Notes under the pieces: model-generated
What the model saw: only the letters and a program-made list of their open reading frames with translations
Database searches by the model: none
Told to the model about the DNA's origin: nothing
Made by a program: the position numbers and the translations under genes
Shown: positions 9,774 to 17,920 of the stretch, one piece after another
Layout: the number at the start of each line of letters is the position of its first letter
Position numbering within the stretch: the stretch's first letter is position 1
Assembly: GCF_000718135.1 (NCBI RefSeq)
Contig: NZ_JOEM01000001.1
Span: forward strand, 124,001-188,000
Direction of reading: 5' to 3'
DNA length: 64,000 nt
DNA from: Streptomyces cyaneofuscatus
Lineage (GTDB): Bacteria; Actinomycetota; Actinomycetes; Streptomycetales; Streptomycetaceae

Positions 9774-9786
9774 CAGGTAGATGTGC

Positions 9787-9820
9787 GTAAGGGGCGGCCT
9801 CTGTGGAGGCCGCCCCTTAC
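9787..9820. terminator. Bidirectional hairpin terminator
   Basis: Perfect 15-bp stem (9787-9801 with 9806-9820) and a 4-nt loop, between the convergent Nudix gene and AIM24 operon. It can serve both strands. Confidence 0.85.
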
Positions 9821-9842
9821 CGCTGTGTCCGGTCGGTGCCGG

Positions 9843-10598
9843 TCAGTTCCAGGCGTTGTTCTGGTTCTGGCCGTGGGATCCCTGCTGGCCCATGCCGAAC
9901 TGGGCGCGGGCGCCCTGGCCGATCTGGGCGTTCTGCGGGGGCATGACCTCACTCGGCTGGACCAGGGCGAAGCCCTGTCCGAGGAAGCTGAGCTCCCAGC
10001 CCTCGCCGGTGTTGCCACGGCGCCGGAAGACGCCGCTGGAGTGCGTCTGGGCCTGCATCTGCACCCGCAGGGCGCTGGACCAGGCCACGATGGCGTCGGC
10101 GTCCACGTTGACGTACTTGTCGGGCGTGACCTGCATCATCAGCGGCTGGCCGGAGGTCATGAGGGCGACCTTGCCGGTGCCTGTGATGTTGAGCTGGTAC
10201 TTGCCGCTGCCGGAGATCCCGTACTGGCTGTCCACCGCGATGACCTCGGTGTGCAGCGAGGAGTCGAGCGCGAGGACGTAGGAGCTGTCCACGGTCATCC
10301 CCTCCCGGTCGACGTCCACGACGTGGATGTACTGGGCGAGGTTGGCGAAGTAGACCGTGCCCCGGCCGGAGACCCGCATCAGGTCGAGGCCCTCACCGGT
10401 GTGCGCGCGGGCGCGCCGCTGGCCCTGCGACTGGTACTCGCCGTCGAAGTCCATCAGTCCCTGGTAGGCGACCATGGCGCCCTTACGGGCCAGGATGTCG
10501 TCCTGCCCGGTCAGCGCCACCCGCAGGAGCTGCGGGTTCTGGATCGTGTACCGGTCCTGGGACTGCTGCTCGGTGTAGTTGAAAAGCGGACTCTGCAT
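9843..10598 (-). CDS. AIM24 family protein (third gene of the operon)
   Basis: A 251-aa AIM24-family protein: an all-beta fold related to TRAP-like/tryptophan-RNA-binding barrels, molecular role unknown in bacteria. Visible repeats of the family are ILARKGAMVAYQG, GRGTVYFANLAQYIHVVDVD, and WSSALRVQMQ; the C-terminus is Gln/Gly/Asn-rich. GGGGAGGGG lies 9-16 nt before the ATG. It is the last of three consecutive AIM24 genes on this strand, 17 bases after the previous stop, and ends at the shared terminator. Confidence 0.92.
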   Translation of the reverse strand: MQSPLFNYTEQQSQDRYTIQNPQLLRVALTGQDDILARKGAMVAYQGLMDFDGEYQSQGQRRARAHTGEGLDLMRVSGRGTVYFANLAQYIHVVDVDREGMTVDSSYVLALDSSLHTEVIAVDSQYGISGSGKYQLNITGTGKVALMTSGQPLMMQVTPDKYVNVDADAIVAWSSALRVQMQAQTHSSGVFRRRGNTGEGWELSFLGQGFALVQPSEVMPPQNAQIGQGARAQFGMGQQGSHGQNQNNAWN

Positions 10599-10615
10599 GG
10601 TGTGTTCCCCTCCCC

Positions 10616-11296
10616 TCAGTTCCGGATCCGCAGGCGGTCCGTACTGTCCTCGCTCGGCTGGACGACGACGATGCCCTCTCCGGAGAAGGCCATCTGGTAC
10701 GCCTCGCCGCTGCCGCGGCCGATCAGCGCGCCGGCCTTGAAGCTGCGCTTGCCCTTCACCTTGAGGTTCGTGGACCAGGCGACGAGGGCGTCCGGGTCGA
10801 CGTACGTCTCGTCGTCACCGCGTCCGCAGTCGACGACGATCGGGGTGCCCCGGGAGGTGATGGCCACCCAGCCTGTGCCCTGGACGACGACGTTCCACAG
10901 CCCCTGTCCGGCGAACTTGGCCATCCCCTTGACCTTCTCGACGCCCCAGGTGAGGTGCGCGTCGAAGGCGAGGAGGTTGGTGCCGTTGACCGAGATGGCC
11001 TCGTTGTTCAGGTTGATGACGACCACGTCGGCGCCGTAGTCGGCGAGATAGAGCAGTCCGTCGCCGGAGCACTTCATGACGGGTGCGCCCTCACCGGTGA
11101 TCCACTGCGAGGCGATCTGCCGGGCGGCGGGCGGGTTGGGCTCGTACTGGATGAACCCCTCGTACGCCACCATCGAGCCGGTGCGCGCGTAGAGGTCCTG
11201 CCCGGAGGCCATGGCGACCTTGAGCATGGCCGAGCCGTGGTTCTCCATCCGGGCCGTGACGGGGGTCGGGGCGAAGCCCGCGAGTTGCTGGTTCAT
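10616..11296 (-). CDS. AIM24 family protein (second gene of the operon)
   Basis: A 226-aa AIM24-family protein starting MNQQLAGFAPTPVTARMENH, with the family segments LYARTGSMVAYEGFIQYEP, GLLYLADYGADVVVINLNNE and GSGEAYQMAFSGEGIVVVQP. The ATG has GGGAG 8 nt upstream and lies 11 nt after the stop of the TerD-AIM24 gene, which fits co-translation. About 30-35 percent similar by eye to its neighbours; the three look like diverged tandem duplicates. Confidence 0.92.
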   Translation of the reverse strand: MNQQLAGFAPTPVTARMENHGSAMLKVAMASGQDLYARTGSMVAYEGFIQYEPNPPAARQIASQWITGEGAPVMKCSGDGLLYLADYGADVVVINLNNEAISVNGTNLLAFDAHLTWGVEKVKGMAKFAGQGLWNVVVQGTGWVAITSRGTPIVVDCGRGDDETYVDPDALVAWSTNLKVKGKRSFKAGALIGRGSGEAYQMAFSGEGIVVVQPSEDSTDRLRIRN

Positions 11297-11307
11297 GACG
11301 GGCTCCC

Positions 11308-12957
11308 TCAGACCTCGTAGGGCTGGACGACGATGAAGTTGCCGGGGGCTCCCCGGAACTGGAGGTTCACGGTCTCCCCGCTGTGTCCCGGGTACGCGTT
11401 GCGGCGCAGCCGGACCTGGCTGGAGACGATCACCTGGGAGGCGGCCGACCAGGCCACCACCGCGTTGCAGTCGGCGAACGTGGTGGGGGTGACCGGCAGG
11501 ACGACCGGGGTGCCGTGGGTCTTGATGATCACGGTGCCGGTGCCCTGGAACTGCATGGTGAACAGGGCGCCGCCGGGGATGCCGTGCCCCTCGACCCGGC
11601 GGACCTCGTACTGGAGGGACTCGTCGAAGGCGAGGACGCTCTCGGCGGAGACGCAGATGGCGTCGCCCTGGAGCTCGATGGGGTGCAGGTACGAGCCCTC
11701 CTCGGCGAGGAAGACCTGGCCTCGGCCGGTACAGCGCATCAGCTGCATCTCCTGGCCGGTTGCGTTGCCGACGGCCCGTCCGACGAAGCCGGCGCTCTTG
11801 TAGCCGAAGTCGACCTTGCCCTGGTACATCACCATGCTGCCCTGGCGGGCCAGCACACCGGCCCCGCCCATGGTCAGGTCGACCCGCATGAGCTGCTTGT
11901 TCTGCGGGGTCCACCGCTGCCCGGTGGGCGTCTCCTTGTACAGCTGGAGGGCCGCGTGGAGCCCGGCCCCGGCGGCCGGAGGGCCCTGGGGCACGCCTTG
12001 CGGCCCGCCGGGGGGCTGCTGCCCGAAGGGGGCGGGCTGGCCGTACGGGGCCGGGGCCGGCTGGCCGTAGGGAGCGGGCGCGGGCTGGCCGTAAGGCGGC
12101 GTGCCCTGGCCGGGGACCTGGCCTGGGACCTGGCCTGGGACCTGGCCGAACTGCGGCTGCGGGGGCGGCGGGGGCTGGTGAGCGGGCTGGCCGTACGGGG
12201 CCGGGGCCGGGGGCGCCTGCGGGGTGAGCGGCGCCGCGATCGTGGGCGCGGCGTGCATCGGCTGCTGCGGTGCGGGGGCGGGCGCGGGCGGGGCTCCGAA
12301 GGACGGCGCGGGCTGCGGGGCCTGGGGGGCGGGAGGTGCGGGCGGGGCGGCGAAAGCCGGGGGCGCGGTGGCCTGGGCCGGCGGGGCGAAGCCCGGGGCC
12401 GCCTGCGGGGCGGCCGGCGCCTCTTCCTCCTCGGCGACCTCGCCGCCGAAGTTCTTCAGGAGCGCGTCGAGACCGCCGTCGAAGCCCTGGCCGACGGCGG
12501 CGAAGCGCCAGACGTCCTTCAGGTAGAAGTCACCGAGCATCACCGCGCGCTCGGTGGTGAACTCCGACCCGGTGAAGGCGTATCTGACCACTTCCTCGCC
12601 GCCCGCGACGATCCGGATGTACCCGGGGCCGACCTGCGACATCTGTCCGGCACCGTCGAGGGTGGCGGTGAAGGAGAGCTTGTGGATGGTGGCCGGGATG
12701 CGGTCGAGCGTGACGCGGAAGGACTCGGTGTCGCCGGACTGCGGGCCGAGGAGCTGAATCGACTCCTCGGGCGATTTCGGCTGGTTGAAGAAGATGAAAT
12801 ACCGGTCGTCCGAGAGCTTTTCGTCGGCATCCAGGCCGAAGCAACTGATGTCGAAGGTCAGTCCAGGGGCGGCGATCTGCACACCTACGTACAGATCTGT
12901 CCCCGGTGTGAGATCACTGATCTTGGCCTTGTGGCCTCGTTGGAATTCCCTGGCCAT
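11308..12957 (-). CDS. TerD-like domain fused to an AIM24 domain by a Pro/Gln-rich linker
   Basis: A 549-aa two-domain protein. Residues 1-180 match the TerD/CABP fold of tellurite-resistance and stress proteins (MAREFQRGHKAKISDLTPGT, SFTATLDGAGQMSQVGPGYI, FTTERAVMLGDFYLKDVWRF), which bind Ca2+ through acidic loops in studied members. Residues about 185-330 are a low-complexity linker rich in Pro, Ala and Gln, with repeated PYGQPAPA and GQVP units. Residues about 335-549 are an AIM24 domain (VLARQGSMVMYQGKVDFGYK and GAPGNFIVVQPYEV). The start is the ATG of MAREF; upstream in-frame codons (to 13065) do not resemble the family. It heads the three-gene AIM24 operon and suggests a stress-linked or surface-linked role by association only. 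Confidence 0.92.
   Translation of the reverse strand: MAREFQRGHKAKISDLTPGTDLYVGVQIAAPGLTFDISCFGLDADEKLSDDRYFIFFNQPKSPEESIQLLGPQSGDTESFRVTLDRIPATIHKLSFTATLDGAGQMSQVGPGYIRIVAGGEEVVRYAFTGSEFTTERAVMLGDFYLKDVWRFAAVGQGFDGGLDALLKNFGGEVAEEEEAPAAPQAAPGFAPPAQATAPPAFAAPPAPPAPQAPQPAPSFGAPPAPAPAPQQPMHAAPTIAAPLTPQAPPAPAPYGQPAHQPPPPPQPQFGQVPGQVPGQVPGQGTPPYGQPAPAPYGQPAPAPYGQPAPFGQQPPGGPQGVPQGPPAAGAGLHAALQLYKETPTGQRWTPQNKQLMRVDLTMGGAGVLARQGSMVMYQGKVDFGYKSAGFVGRAVGNATGQEMQLMRCTGRGQVFLAEEGSYLHPIELQGDAICVSAESVLAFDESLQYEVRRVEGHGIPGGALFTMQFQGTGTVIIKTHGTPVVLPVTPTTFADCNAVVAWSAASQVIVSSQVRLRRNAYPGHSGETVNLQFRGAPGNFIVVQPYEV
12115..12147. repeat. 12-bp coding tandem repeat (GQVP)
   Basis: Nearly three copies of a 12-bp unit (GGCCTGGGACCT on the + strand) encode repeated Gly-Gln-Val-Pro in the linker of the TerD-AIM24 protein. 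Just beside it, at about 12020-12110, longer repeats encode PYGQPAPA. Such tracts change copy number easily. Confidence 0.75.
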
Positions 12958-13095
12958 ACGTAACGACCGTCCCCCATCCCGAAGGTGAATGCGTCGCGTC
13001 AGGCTAACCGCAAACCGCGACATCCGGCCAAGCCGGTACAGACCCGGTACAGAATCGCCGAACACGGCTCATCGGAAGCGCCGCGTGCGCCGGTC

Positions 13096-13677
13096 TCACT
13101 CCTCGGGTGCGGCGGGCGGCTGGGGCAGCTGGTCGGCCGCCACCACTCCTTCGAGGTAGCCGCGGGCCCGCTCGGTGCGGGGATACGCCTCCAGCAGCCG
13201 CCAGAACCCCGGGCCGTGGCCGGGGACGAGCAGATGGGCCAGCTCATGGAGGAGTACGTAGTCGACGACGTACTCCGGCATGCCCTGGAGCCGGTGCGAG
13301 AGCCGGATGCTGCCCTCGGTGGGGGTGCACGAGCCCCAGCGGGTGTTCTGGTTGGTCACCCAGCGAACCGAAGCGGGCTGGGCCCTGCCGTCGAAATACT
13401 GGGCGGACAGCCGCTCCGCCCGCTCCGTGAGCTCGGTGTCCCCGAGGACCCGCTTGCTCTCCTGGGCGGCGAGCTTGTCGAGCATCACGCCCACCCAGCG
13501 CCGCTCCTCCGCCTCCGACATCCGGGCGGGGATGAGCACGATCGTGCGGCCGCCCTCCCGGTACGCGGAAACCGACTTCCTGCGCCGGGTGCTCCTGCGG
13601 ACCTCGACCGCGCTCGCCACCGGGGCGCGGGGCGCACGGGCGGCCGCGCCGGGCTGAGGGCTCACGGCGCTGCGCAT
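13096..13677 (-). CDS. YgjP/M48-type zinc metallopeptidase (DUF45)
   Basis: A 193-aa protein with the metal site LLHELAHLLVPGHGPGF (HExxH plus a further His), and the upstream family segment RWVTNQNTRWGSCTPTEGSI. This is the YgjP/DUF45 group of small cytosolic zincins with no settled substrate. I chose ATG 13677 because GGGGAG lies 6 nt upstream; an in-frame GTG at 13719 would add 14 residues without a clear ribosome site. The flanking gap to the ThiF-like gene is about 350 bp and divergent. Confidence 0.9.
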   Translation of the reverse strand: MRSAVSPQPGAAARAPRAPVASAVEVRRSTRRRKSVSAYREGGRTIVLIPARMSEAEERRWVGVMLDKLAAQESKRVLGDTELTERAERLSAQYFDGRAQPASVRWVTNQNTRWGSCTPTEGSIRLSHRLQGMPEYVVDYVLLHELAHLLVPGHGPGFWRLLEAYPRTERARGYLEGVVAADQLPQPPAAPEE

Positions 13678-14024
13678 GGGGGTCTCCCCGGCGACGCCGG
13701 GTGACGGGTCTGCGGGCACGCCCCGACGTTACCCGCTGTCAGTGGGGGAAGTCCCGCCTCCGGGTCCGTTCGCCACCGATCCTCTCCACTCCCCGCACCT
13801 CGCTTCGCACCATGAGCCGCACTATTGAATGACTGATCCCGCTACCTGTGGACAACTCCGAGCACGCTTCGTCGCGGGCGCGCATTCTGGCAATGGTTCG
13901 ACTGGCAATGGCTCGACGCGGCCGGGAATCCTCCCGAGCTCGCGGTCACGACACCGATCGGGGGAAAGCCGTGCGTCTCGGTGGAGAAGTCCGGGGAGAA
14001 GTCCGGGGAGAAGTCCTGCATCCG
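13678..14024. other. Intergenic region between divergent genes
   Basis: About 350 bp with no gene I can support. A plus-strand frame open from 13848 runs into the ThiF-like gene, but its N-terminal codons do not look like the family. Just before ATG 14025 a 12-bp unit (GTCCGGGGAGAA) is tandemly repeated two and a half times (about 13988-14015), giving several GGGGAG ribosome-site-like motifs in a row. Promoters for both flanking genes must lie here, but I cannot place them with confidence. Confidence 0.5.
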
Positions 14025-15161
14025 ATGTTGAAGCCCGCGCTGCGCCGGGCATGGCGCGGACGGAACACCGTGCAATTCGGGGTGACCCCCGCCCACGCCG
14101 TGACGCTCGGCCCGGTGGACATCGCGACGGGGAGCTTTCTGGAGCTGCTCGACGGGACACGCGGCCTGCCGCTGCTGCGGGAGGAGGCCCGGACCCTGGA
14201 CCTGTCGGACCGTCATGTGGACGTCCTGGTCCGGCGGCTGGCGGAGGCGGGCCTTCTCGACGATCCGCGGGCCGCGGGCCCCCAGGCGGATGTCCTGCGC
14301 CACCGGGCCGAGGTGATGGAGCGTCAACGCCCCGATGTCGCCTCGCTCTCCGTCGTCCACCCCGGGCCGGGCGAGGGACTGCGCCGGATGGCGGCCCGGC
14401 GGGCGATGCGGGTCCAGGTGCGGGGCGCGGGCCGGGTCGGCGCGTCGATCGCCGCGGTGCTGTCCGGCTCGGGGGTGGGCCAGGTGGAGGTGCTGGACGG
14501 GGGCCGGGCCGAGCCGGGGGACGTGGCGCCGGCCGGACTTCCGGCGGCGGCCGTGGGGGAACGGCGGGACACGGCGGCCCGCCGGCTCGTCCGCCGGGCC
14601 GCCGCCGGGCCCGCGCCCCGGTCGGCGGGGGCGGAGCGGGGTGCGGGCGACGGGCAGCCCGGTCTGTCGCTGATCATCGTCGCGCCCCGGGACGGCCTCT
14701 CGGTGTACGCGCCGGTCCCGGACACCGCGGCTCCCTGGATCGCGTCGGGCACGCCTCATCTCTATGCGGGAGTCATCGAGGCCACCGGGGTGGTCGGCCC
14801 GCTCGTGCTTCCGGGCGGCACCGGCTGCGCGGGGTGTCTGGAGCTGCACCGCGCGGACCGGGATTCGCAGTGGCCCCGGATGCTGGCGCAGTGGCGCTCG
14901 GGGCGGCGGGGTGTGGTGCCCGCCTGCGATCTGGGGCTGGCCACAGCGGTCGCCGGGCTCGCCGCGGCCCATGCCCTGTCCTTCCTGGACGGGGAGCTGC
15001 CGGCCAGCACCGGGGCGCGCTGGGAGGCCGCGCTGCCCCTGCTGGACTGGCGGAGCGAGCGGATCGGCCCCCATGCCGACTGCTCGTGCGGGGCGGCCGA
15101 GCACGCCGAGGGGGAAGGGGCCTCCGGCTCCGTTCCGGCGCAGGACACAATGGCCGGGTGA
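14025..15161 (+). CDS. ThiF/E1-like protein, possible TOMM leader-peptide-binding homologue
   Basis: A 378-aa protein related to the ThiF/E1 fold. It has a Rossmann-type segment VRGAGRVGASIAAVLSGSGV near the middle, and conserved GTGCAGCLELHRADRDSQWP, whose CxxC is like those that bind zinc in this fold. The N-terminus (RGRNTVQFGVTPAHAVTLGP) and a winged-helix-like next segment resemble the leader-peptide-recognition part of cyclodehydratases of azole-peptide clusters. No YcaO or precursor-peptide gene lies nearby, so it is probably a core actinomycete protein, not a biosynthetic one. The ATG is 13-14 nt after the last of several GGGGAG repeats; a start at 13848 is possible. AarF follows 64 nt downstream. 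Confidence 0.75.
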   Translation: MLKPALRRAWRGRNTVQFGVTPAHAVTLGPVDIATGSFLELLDGTRGLPLLREEARTLDLSDRHVDVLVRRLAEAGLLDDPRAAGPQADVLRHRAEVMERQRPDVASLSVVHPGPGEGLRRMAARRAMRVQVRGAGRVGASIAAVLSGSGVGQVEVLDGGRAEPGDVAPAGLPAAAVGERRDTAARRLVRRAAAGPAPRSAGAERGAGDGQPGLSLIIVAPRDGLSVYAPVPDTAAPWIASGTPHLYAGVIEATGVVGPLVLPGGTGCAGCLELHRADRDSQWPRMLAQWRSGRRGVVPACDLGLATAVAGLAAAHALSFLDGELPASTGARWEAALPLLDWRSERIGPHADCSCGAAEHAEGEGASGSVPAQDTMAG

Positions 15162-15225
15162 CCGCCGCCGCCGGAGAGACACCGGCGGCCCCAGCGGCAC
15201 GGCAGTCTGGGAACTGGAGGGGCAC

Positions 15226-16677
15226 ATGTCTGATCTTCCCCGGAAGGCGGTTACGCGTACGGCCAAGCTGGCCGCGCTCCCGCTCGGCTTCGCCGGCCGT
15301 GCCACCTGGGGTCTGGGCAAGCGGATCGGCGGCAGATCCGCCGAGCTGGTCGCCCGCGAGGTGCAGCAGCGCACGGCGGACCAGCTGTTCAAGACCCTGG
15401 GCGAGCTGAAGGGCGGGGCCATGAAGCTGGGCCAGGCCCTCTCCGTCTTCGAGTCGGCGCTGCCCGAGGAGATCGCGGGCCCCTACCGGGCCGCGCTGAC
15501 CAAACTCCAGGAGGCCGCGCCGCCGCTGCCCGCCGCCACGGTCCACGCGGTGCTCGCCGAGCGGATCGGCGAGGACTGGCGGGAGTACTTCCTGGAGTTC
15601 GAGGACAAGCCGTCGGCCGCCGCCTCGATCGGGCAGGTGCACCGGGGGGTGTGGCACGACGGCCGGGAGGTCGCCGTGAAGGTGCAGTATCCCGGGGCGG
15701 GCGAGGCGCTGCTCTCGGACCTCACCCAGCTCAGCCGCTTCGCCCGGCTGCTCGGCCCGCTGGTCCCGGGGATGGACATCAAGCCGCTCATCAAGGAGAT
15801 GCGCGACCGGGTGTCGGAGGAGCTGGACTACGAGCTGGAGGCGGAGGCCCAGCGGGTCCACGCGGAGGAGTTCGCGGACGACCCCGATGTGGTGATCCCC
15901 GGGGTGGTGCACCAGTCCGACCAGGTGCTGGTGACCGAGTGGATGGACGGGGTGCCGCTGGCCGACGTCATCGCGGAGGGTACGGCGGAGCAGCGGGACC
16001 GGGCCGGGCAGCTGCTGGCGCGCTTCCTCTTCTCGGGCCCGGCCCGCACCGGCCTGCTCCACGCCGACCCGCACCCGGGCAACTTCCGGCTGCTGTCCCC
16101 GGCGGAGGCCCAGGAGGAGGCCCCGGAGAACCCGGACGGCTCGGACGAAGAGGGTGCCGAGGCCGGTGAGTGGCGGCTGGGGGTGCTGGACTTCGGCACG
16201 GTGGACCGGCTGCCGGGCGGGCTGCCGGGGACCATCGGTGAGTCACTGCGGATGACGCTGGAGGGCGACGCGGCCGGGGTGTACGGGCTGTTGCGCGCCG
16301 AGGGGTTCGTGAAGGAGTCGATCGACCTGGAGCCGGACGAGGTCCTCGACTATCTGCTCCCGATCATCGAACCGGCGCAGGTGGAGGAGTTCGCCTTCTC
16401 CCGGGGCTGGCTGCGGGACCAGGCGGCCCGGATAGCCGATCCGCGTTCCCCCGCCCACCAGCTCGGCAGGCAGCTGAACCTCCCTCCCTCCTACCTTCTG
16501 ATACACCGGGTCACGCTCAGCACGATCGGGGTGCTGTGCCAGCTCGGCGCGGCGGTCCGGCTGCGGGACGAACTCGAAGCGTGGCTGCCGGGGTTCGTGG
16601 CGGAGTCCGAGGAGCCGGTGTTCACGCCGGAGAGCCGGGAGCCGGAGCCGGAGTCGGTCCCGGAGGGCGGCGCGTAG
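15226..16677 (+). CDS. ABC1/AarF/UbiB kinase-like protein
   Basis: A 483-aa member of the atypical kinase family AarF/UbiB (Rv3197 type). Diagnostic segments: KGGAMKLGQALSVFESALPE (the KxGQ motif), SAAASIGQVHRGVW (Ala-rich loop), VAVKVQYPG (Lys), LLHADPHPGNF (catalytic Asp) and VLDFGTVDRLP (metal-binding Asp). An acidic insertion of about 35 residues separates HPGNF from LDFG. UbiB proteins support quinone biosynthesis and hydrolyse ATP in studied cases. The ATG has GGAGGGG 3 nt upstream. It lies upstream of wblC, as Rv3197 lies beside whiB7, where a link to antibiotic tolerance has been discussed. Confidence 0.93.
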   Translation: MSDLPRKAVTRTAKLAALPLGFAGRATWGLGKRIGGRSAELVAREVQQRTADQLFKTLGELKGGAMKLGQALSVFESALPEEIAGPYRAALTKLQEAAPPLPAATVHAVLAERIGEDWREYFLEFEDKPSAAASIGQVHRGVWHDGREVAVKVQYPGAGEALLSDLTQLSRFARLLGPLVPGMDIKPLIKEMRDRVSEELDYELEAEAQRVHAEEFADDPDVVIPGVVHQSDQVLVTEWMDGVPLADVIAEGTAEQRDRAGQLLARFLFSGPARTGLLHADPHPGNFRLLSPAEAQEEAPENPDGSDEEGAEAGEWRLGVLDFGTVDRLPGGLPGTIGESLRMTLEGDAAGVYGLLRAEGFVKESIDLEPDEVLDYLLPIIEPAQVEEFAFSRGWLRDQAARIADPRSPAHQLGRQLNLPPSYLLIHRVTLSTIGVLCQLGAAVRLRDELEAWLPGFVAESEEPVFTPESREPEPESVPEGGA

Positions 16678-16684
16678 GCCGGGG

Positions 16685-16888
16685 TCACCACCAGAGGGAG
16701 TCGAGGCGGCTCTCGATCGCTCTGATGTGGAGGCGGGCGCAGGTCTCGCAGAAGTGGAGGCGGCGGCCGTCCTCCACGGAGGAGAGCCAGGTCACCGGGG
16801 CCGTGTCGCCTTCGGCGGCGGTGCCGCAGCGGGAACAGACCACCGGTCCGGCAGGCGGTTGTTCGGGGGGATGCGTGTCCTCGTCCAC
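16685..16888 (-). CDS. Small zinc-ribbon-like protein (67 aa)
   Basis: A 67-aa protein with two CxxC pairs (VVCSRCGTA and LHFCETCARLH) about 30 residues apart, forming a probable zinc ribbon, and ending in SRLDSLWW. The GTG start gives VDEDTHPPEQPPAGPVV, the N-terminus I remember for Streptomyces relatives. Function unknown. It ends 7 bp from the convergent aarF gene. Confidence 0.78.
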   Translation of the reverse strand: MDEDTHPPEQPPAGPVVCSRCGTAAEGDTAPVTWLSSVEDGRRLHFCETCARLHIRAIESRLDSLWW

Positions 16889-16932
16889 CTGGTGACGATA
16901 TCCCCGCGCCCAGGCCCCGGCAGCACAACGCA

Positions 16933-16966
16933 CCGCGGGGCCGTCCTCGTTCGGACGGCCCCGCGG
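16933..16966 (-). terminator. Hairpin terminator after the wblC operon
   Basis: Perfect 14-bp stem (16933-16946 with 16953-16966), loop of 6, between the 87-aa gene and the zinc-ribbon gene on the same strand. Confidence 0.8.
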
Positions 16967-17025
16967 TCGGGTGTGGTGCTCCGGCGTGGAGCGGAGAGGC
17001 GGGGCCTCTCAGTGCGTACCGGCCA

Positions 17026-17289
17026 TCAGTGCATGACGGCCATGGCCAGCGCCCGGCGGGCGCGCAGCGAGGCGCGCTCCGCTCGGCGCTGCATCCTGCG
17101 GGCGGCGACGAGGCGCACCGCTTGGCGGTCCACCTGGGCCTCCCGCAGACGGTCGTGCATATGCGCACGGGCCAGGGCTTCTGGGATGAGTTGCATCTCG
17201 CGGGTCCTGTTCTGACGCGAGTCGTTCGCGCCGATGATGGTGACGTCGGGGGTGGCGGAGCCGACGGGCTCCTTCGTGGGGGTGATCAT
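17026..17289 (-). CDS. Conserved 87-aa basic protein downstream of wblC
   Basis: Begins MITPTKEPVGSATPDVTIIG and continues with a highly charged, Arg/Ala-rich helical C-terminus (MQRRAERASLRARRALAMAV). I remember near-identical small proteins following wblC in other Streptomyces. No domain known; the basic helix could bind nucleic acid or a partner, but this is inference. It starts 92 bp after wblC and is probably cotranscribed. The next hairpin is at 16933-16966. Confidence 0.75.
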   Translation of the reverse strand: MITPTKEPVGSATPDVTIIGANDSRQNRTREMQLIPEALARAHMHDRLREAQVDRQAVRLVAARRMQRRAERASLRARRALAMAVMH

Positions 17290-17381
17290 TGGTGCCTGAT
17301 TCCGGGGGTCATGGGTCTGCGGACGGTCGATGGTTCCCAGGCGCAGCCACCGCGTGGGGGCGGGGGCGCCGCATTCGGCGG

Positions 17382-17750
17382 TCACGCTGCGACCGGGTTC
17401 TTGCGCGGACGGCCACGCGGCCGCTTGCGGGCCACGACGACACCCTGGACGAAGAGCTCGCCGCCCCAGACGCCCCACGGCTCGCGCCGCTCCTTGGCAC
17501 CGGCGAGGCAGGCCTCGACGAGCGGGCAGGTACGGCAGAGGGACTTGGCGTACTCGACGTCGGCCGGGGACTCGGCGAAGAAGACCTCCGGGTCGTACGA
17601 GCGGCAGGGGACGGGTACGCCGAGGTTCTCGATGGCGTCGTCGAGCGCGGTGAGCGCGGTGAGGGGGAGCAAGGTGGAGTCCTCCGTGGAGCCGGGCGGG
17701 GAGATCGAGTCGGACTGCGGTACTGACGGGGCGTGCGCTTCGAGTTGCAC
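17382..17750 (-). CDS. wblC: WhiB-family regulator WblC (WhiB7 orthologue)
   Basis: A 122-aa WhiB protein. It has the four cluster-binding cysteines (VPCRSYD, then SLCRTCPLVEAC), the GVWGG turn, and a C-terminal AT-hook RKRPRGRPRK that distinguishes WhiB7/WblC from other WhiB proteins. Known role: with the principal sigma factor it activates intrinsic antibiotic-resistance genes after ribosome-targeting antibiotics, binding AT-rich DNA next to the -35 element, including at its own promoter. GTG 17750 starts VQLEAHAPSV; the ribosome site is weak (GAGGA 11 nt upstream). An ATG at 17915 is in frame without a stop but lies in the leader, across the terminator. The long leader with leader ORF and terminator upstream is described separately. 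Confidence 0.95.
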   Translation of the reverse strand: MQLEAHAPSVPQSDSISPPGSTEDSTLLPLTALTALDDAIENLGVPVPCRSYDPEVFFAESPADVEYAKSLCRTCPLVEACLAGAKERREPWGVWGGELFVQGVVVARKRPRGRPRKNPVAA

Positions 17751-17848
17751 GGTGGGTGGTGTCCTCGTCTGGTCGTGCCGGCCTGTTGGCCGGTTGGCGG
17801 CTGGTACTGCTGGCCCGAGGCGCCTTCGGGGTGTCCCGTCCGTTCGGA

Positions 17849-17892
17849 CAAAACAAAAGGGCCGCGGATCCCGAGTGGGGTTCCGCGGCCCT
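17849..17892 (-). terminator. Intrinsic terminator in the wblC leader (attenuator)
   Basis: On the minus strand a G+C-rich stem (10 bp plus 3 bp around one mismatch; arms 17859-17872 and 17878-17891) is followed directly by TTTTGTTTT (complement of 17850-17858). U-tracts after hairpins are rare in this window, so this is a true factor-independent signal. It lies about 100 nt before the wblC start and 23 nt after the leader ORF stop, which is the position expected for a transcription attenuator. Confidence 0.88.
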
Positions 17893-17901
17893 GAGGCGCC
17901 G

Positions 17902-17920
17902 GCCTGATGCTGCATCAGGC
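17902..17920 (-). promoter_or_regulatory. Stem-loop over the leader ORF stop codon
   Basis: Perfect 8-bp inverted repeat (GCCTGATG at 17902-17909, CATCAGGC at 17913-17920) with a 3-nt loop. The TGA stop of the leader ORF (17915-17917) lies in one arm, so a ribosome halted at the end of the ORF would open this stem, which is the usual sensing element of ribosome-mediated attenuation. Confidence 0.65.

Noticed and set aside
11383..12963. Long plus-strand frame opposite the TerD-AIM24 gene
   Set aside because: Gly/Arg-rich antisense translation of the Pro/Gln linker; the minus-strand frame has both domains.
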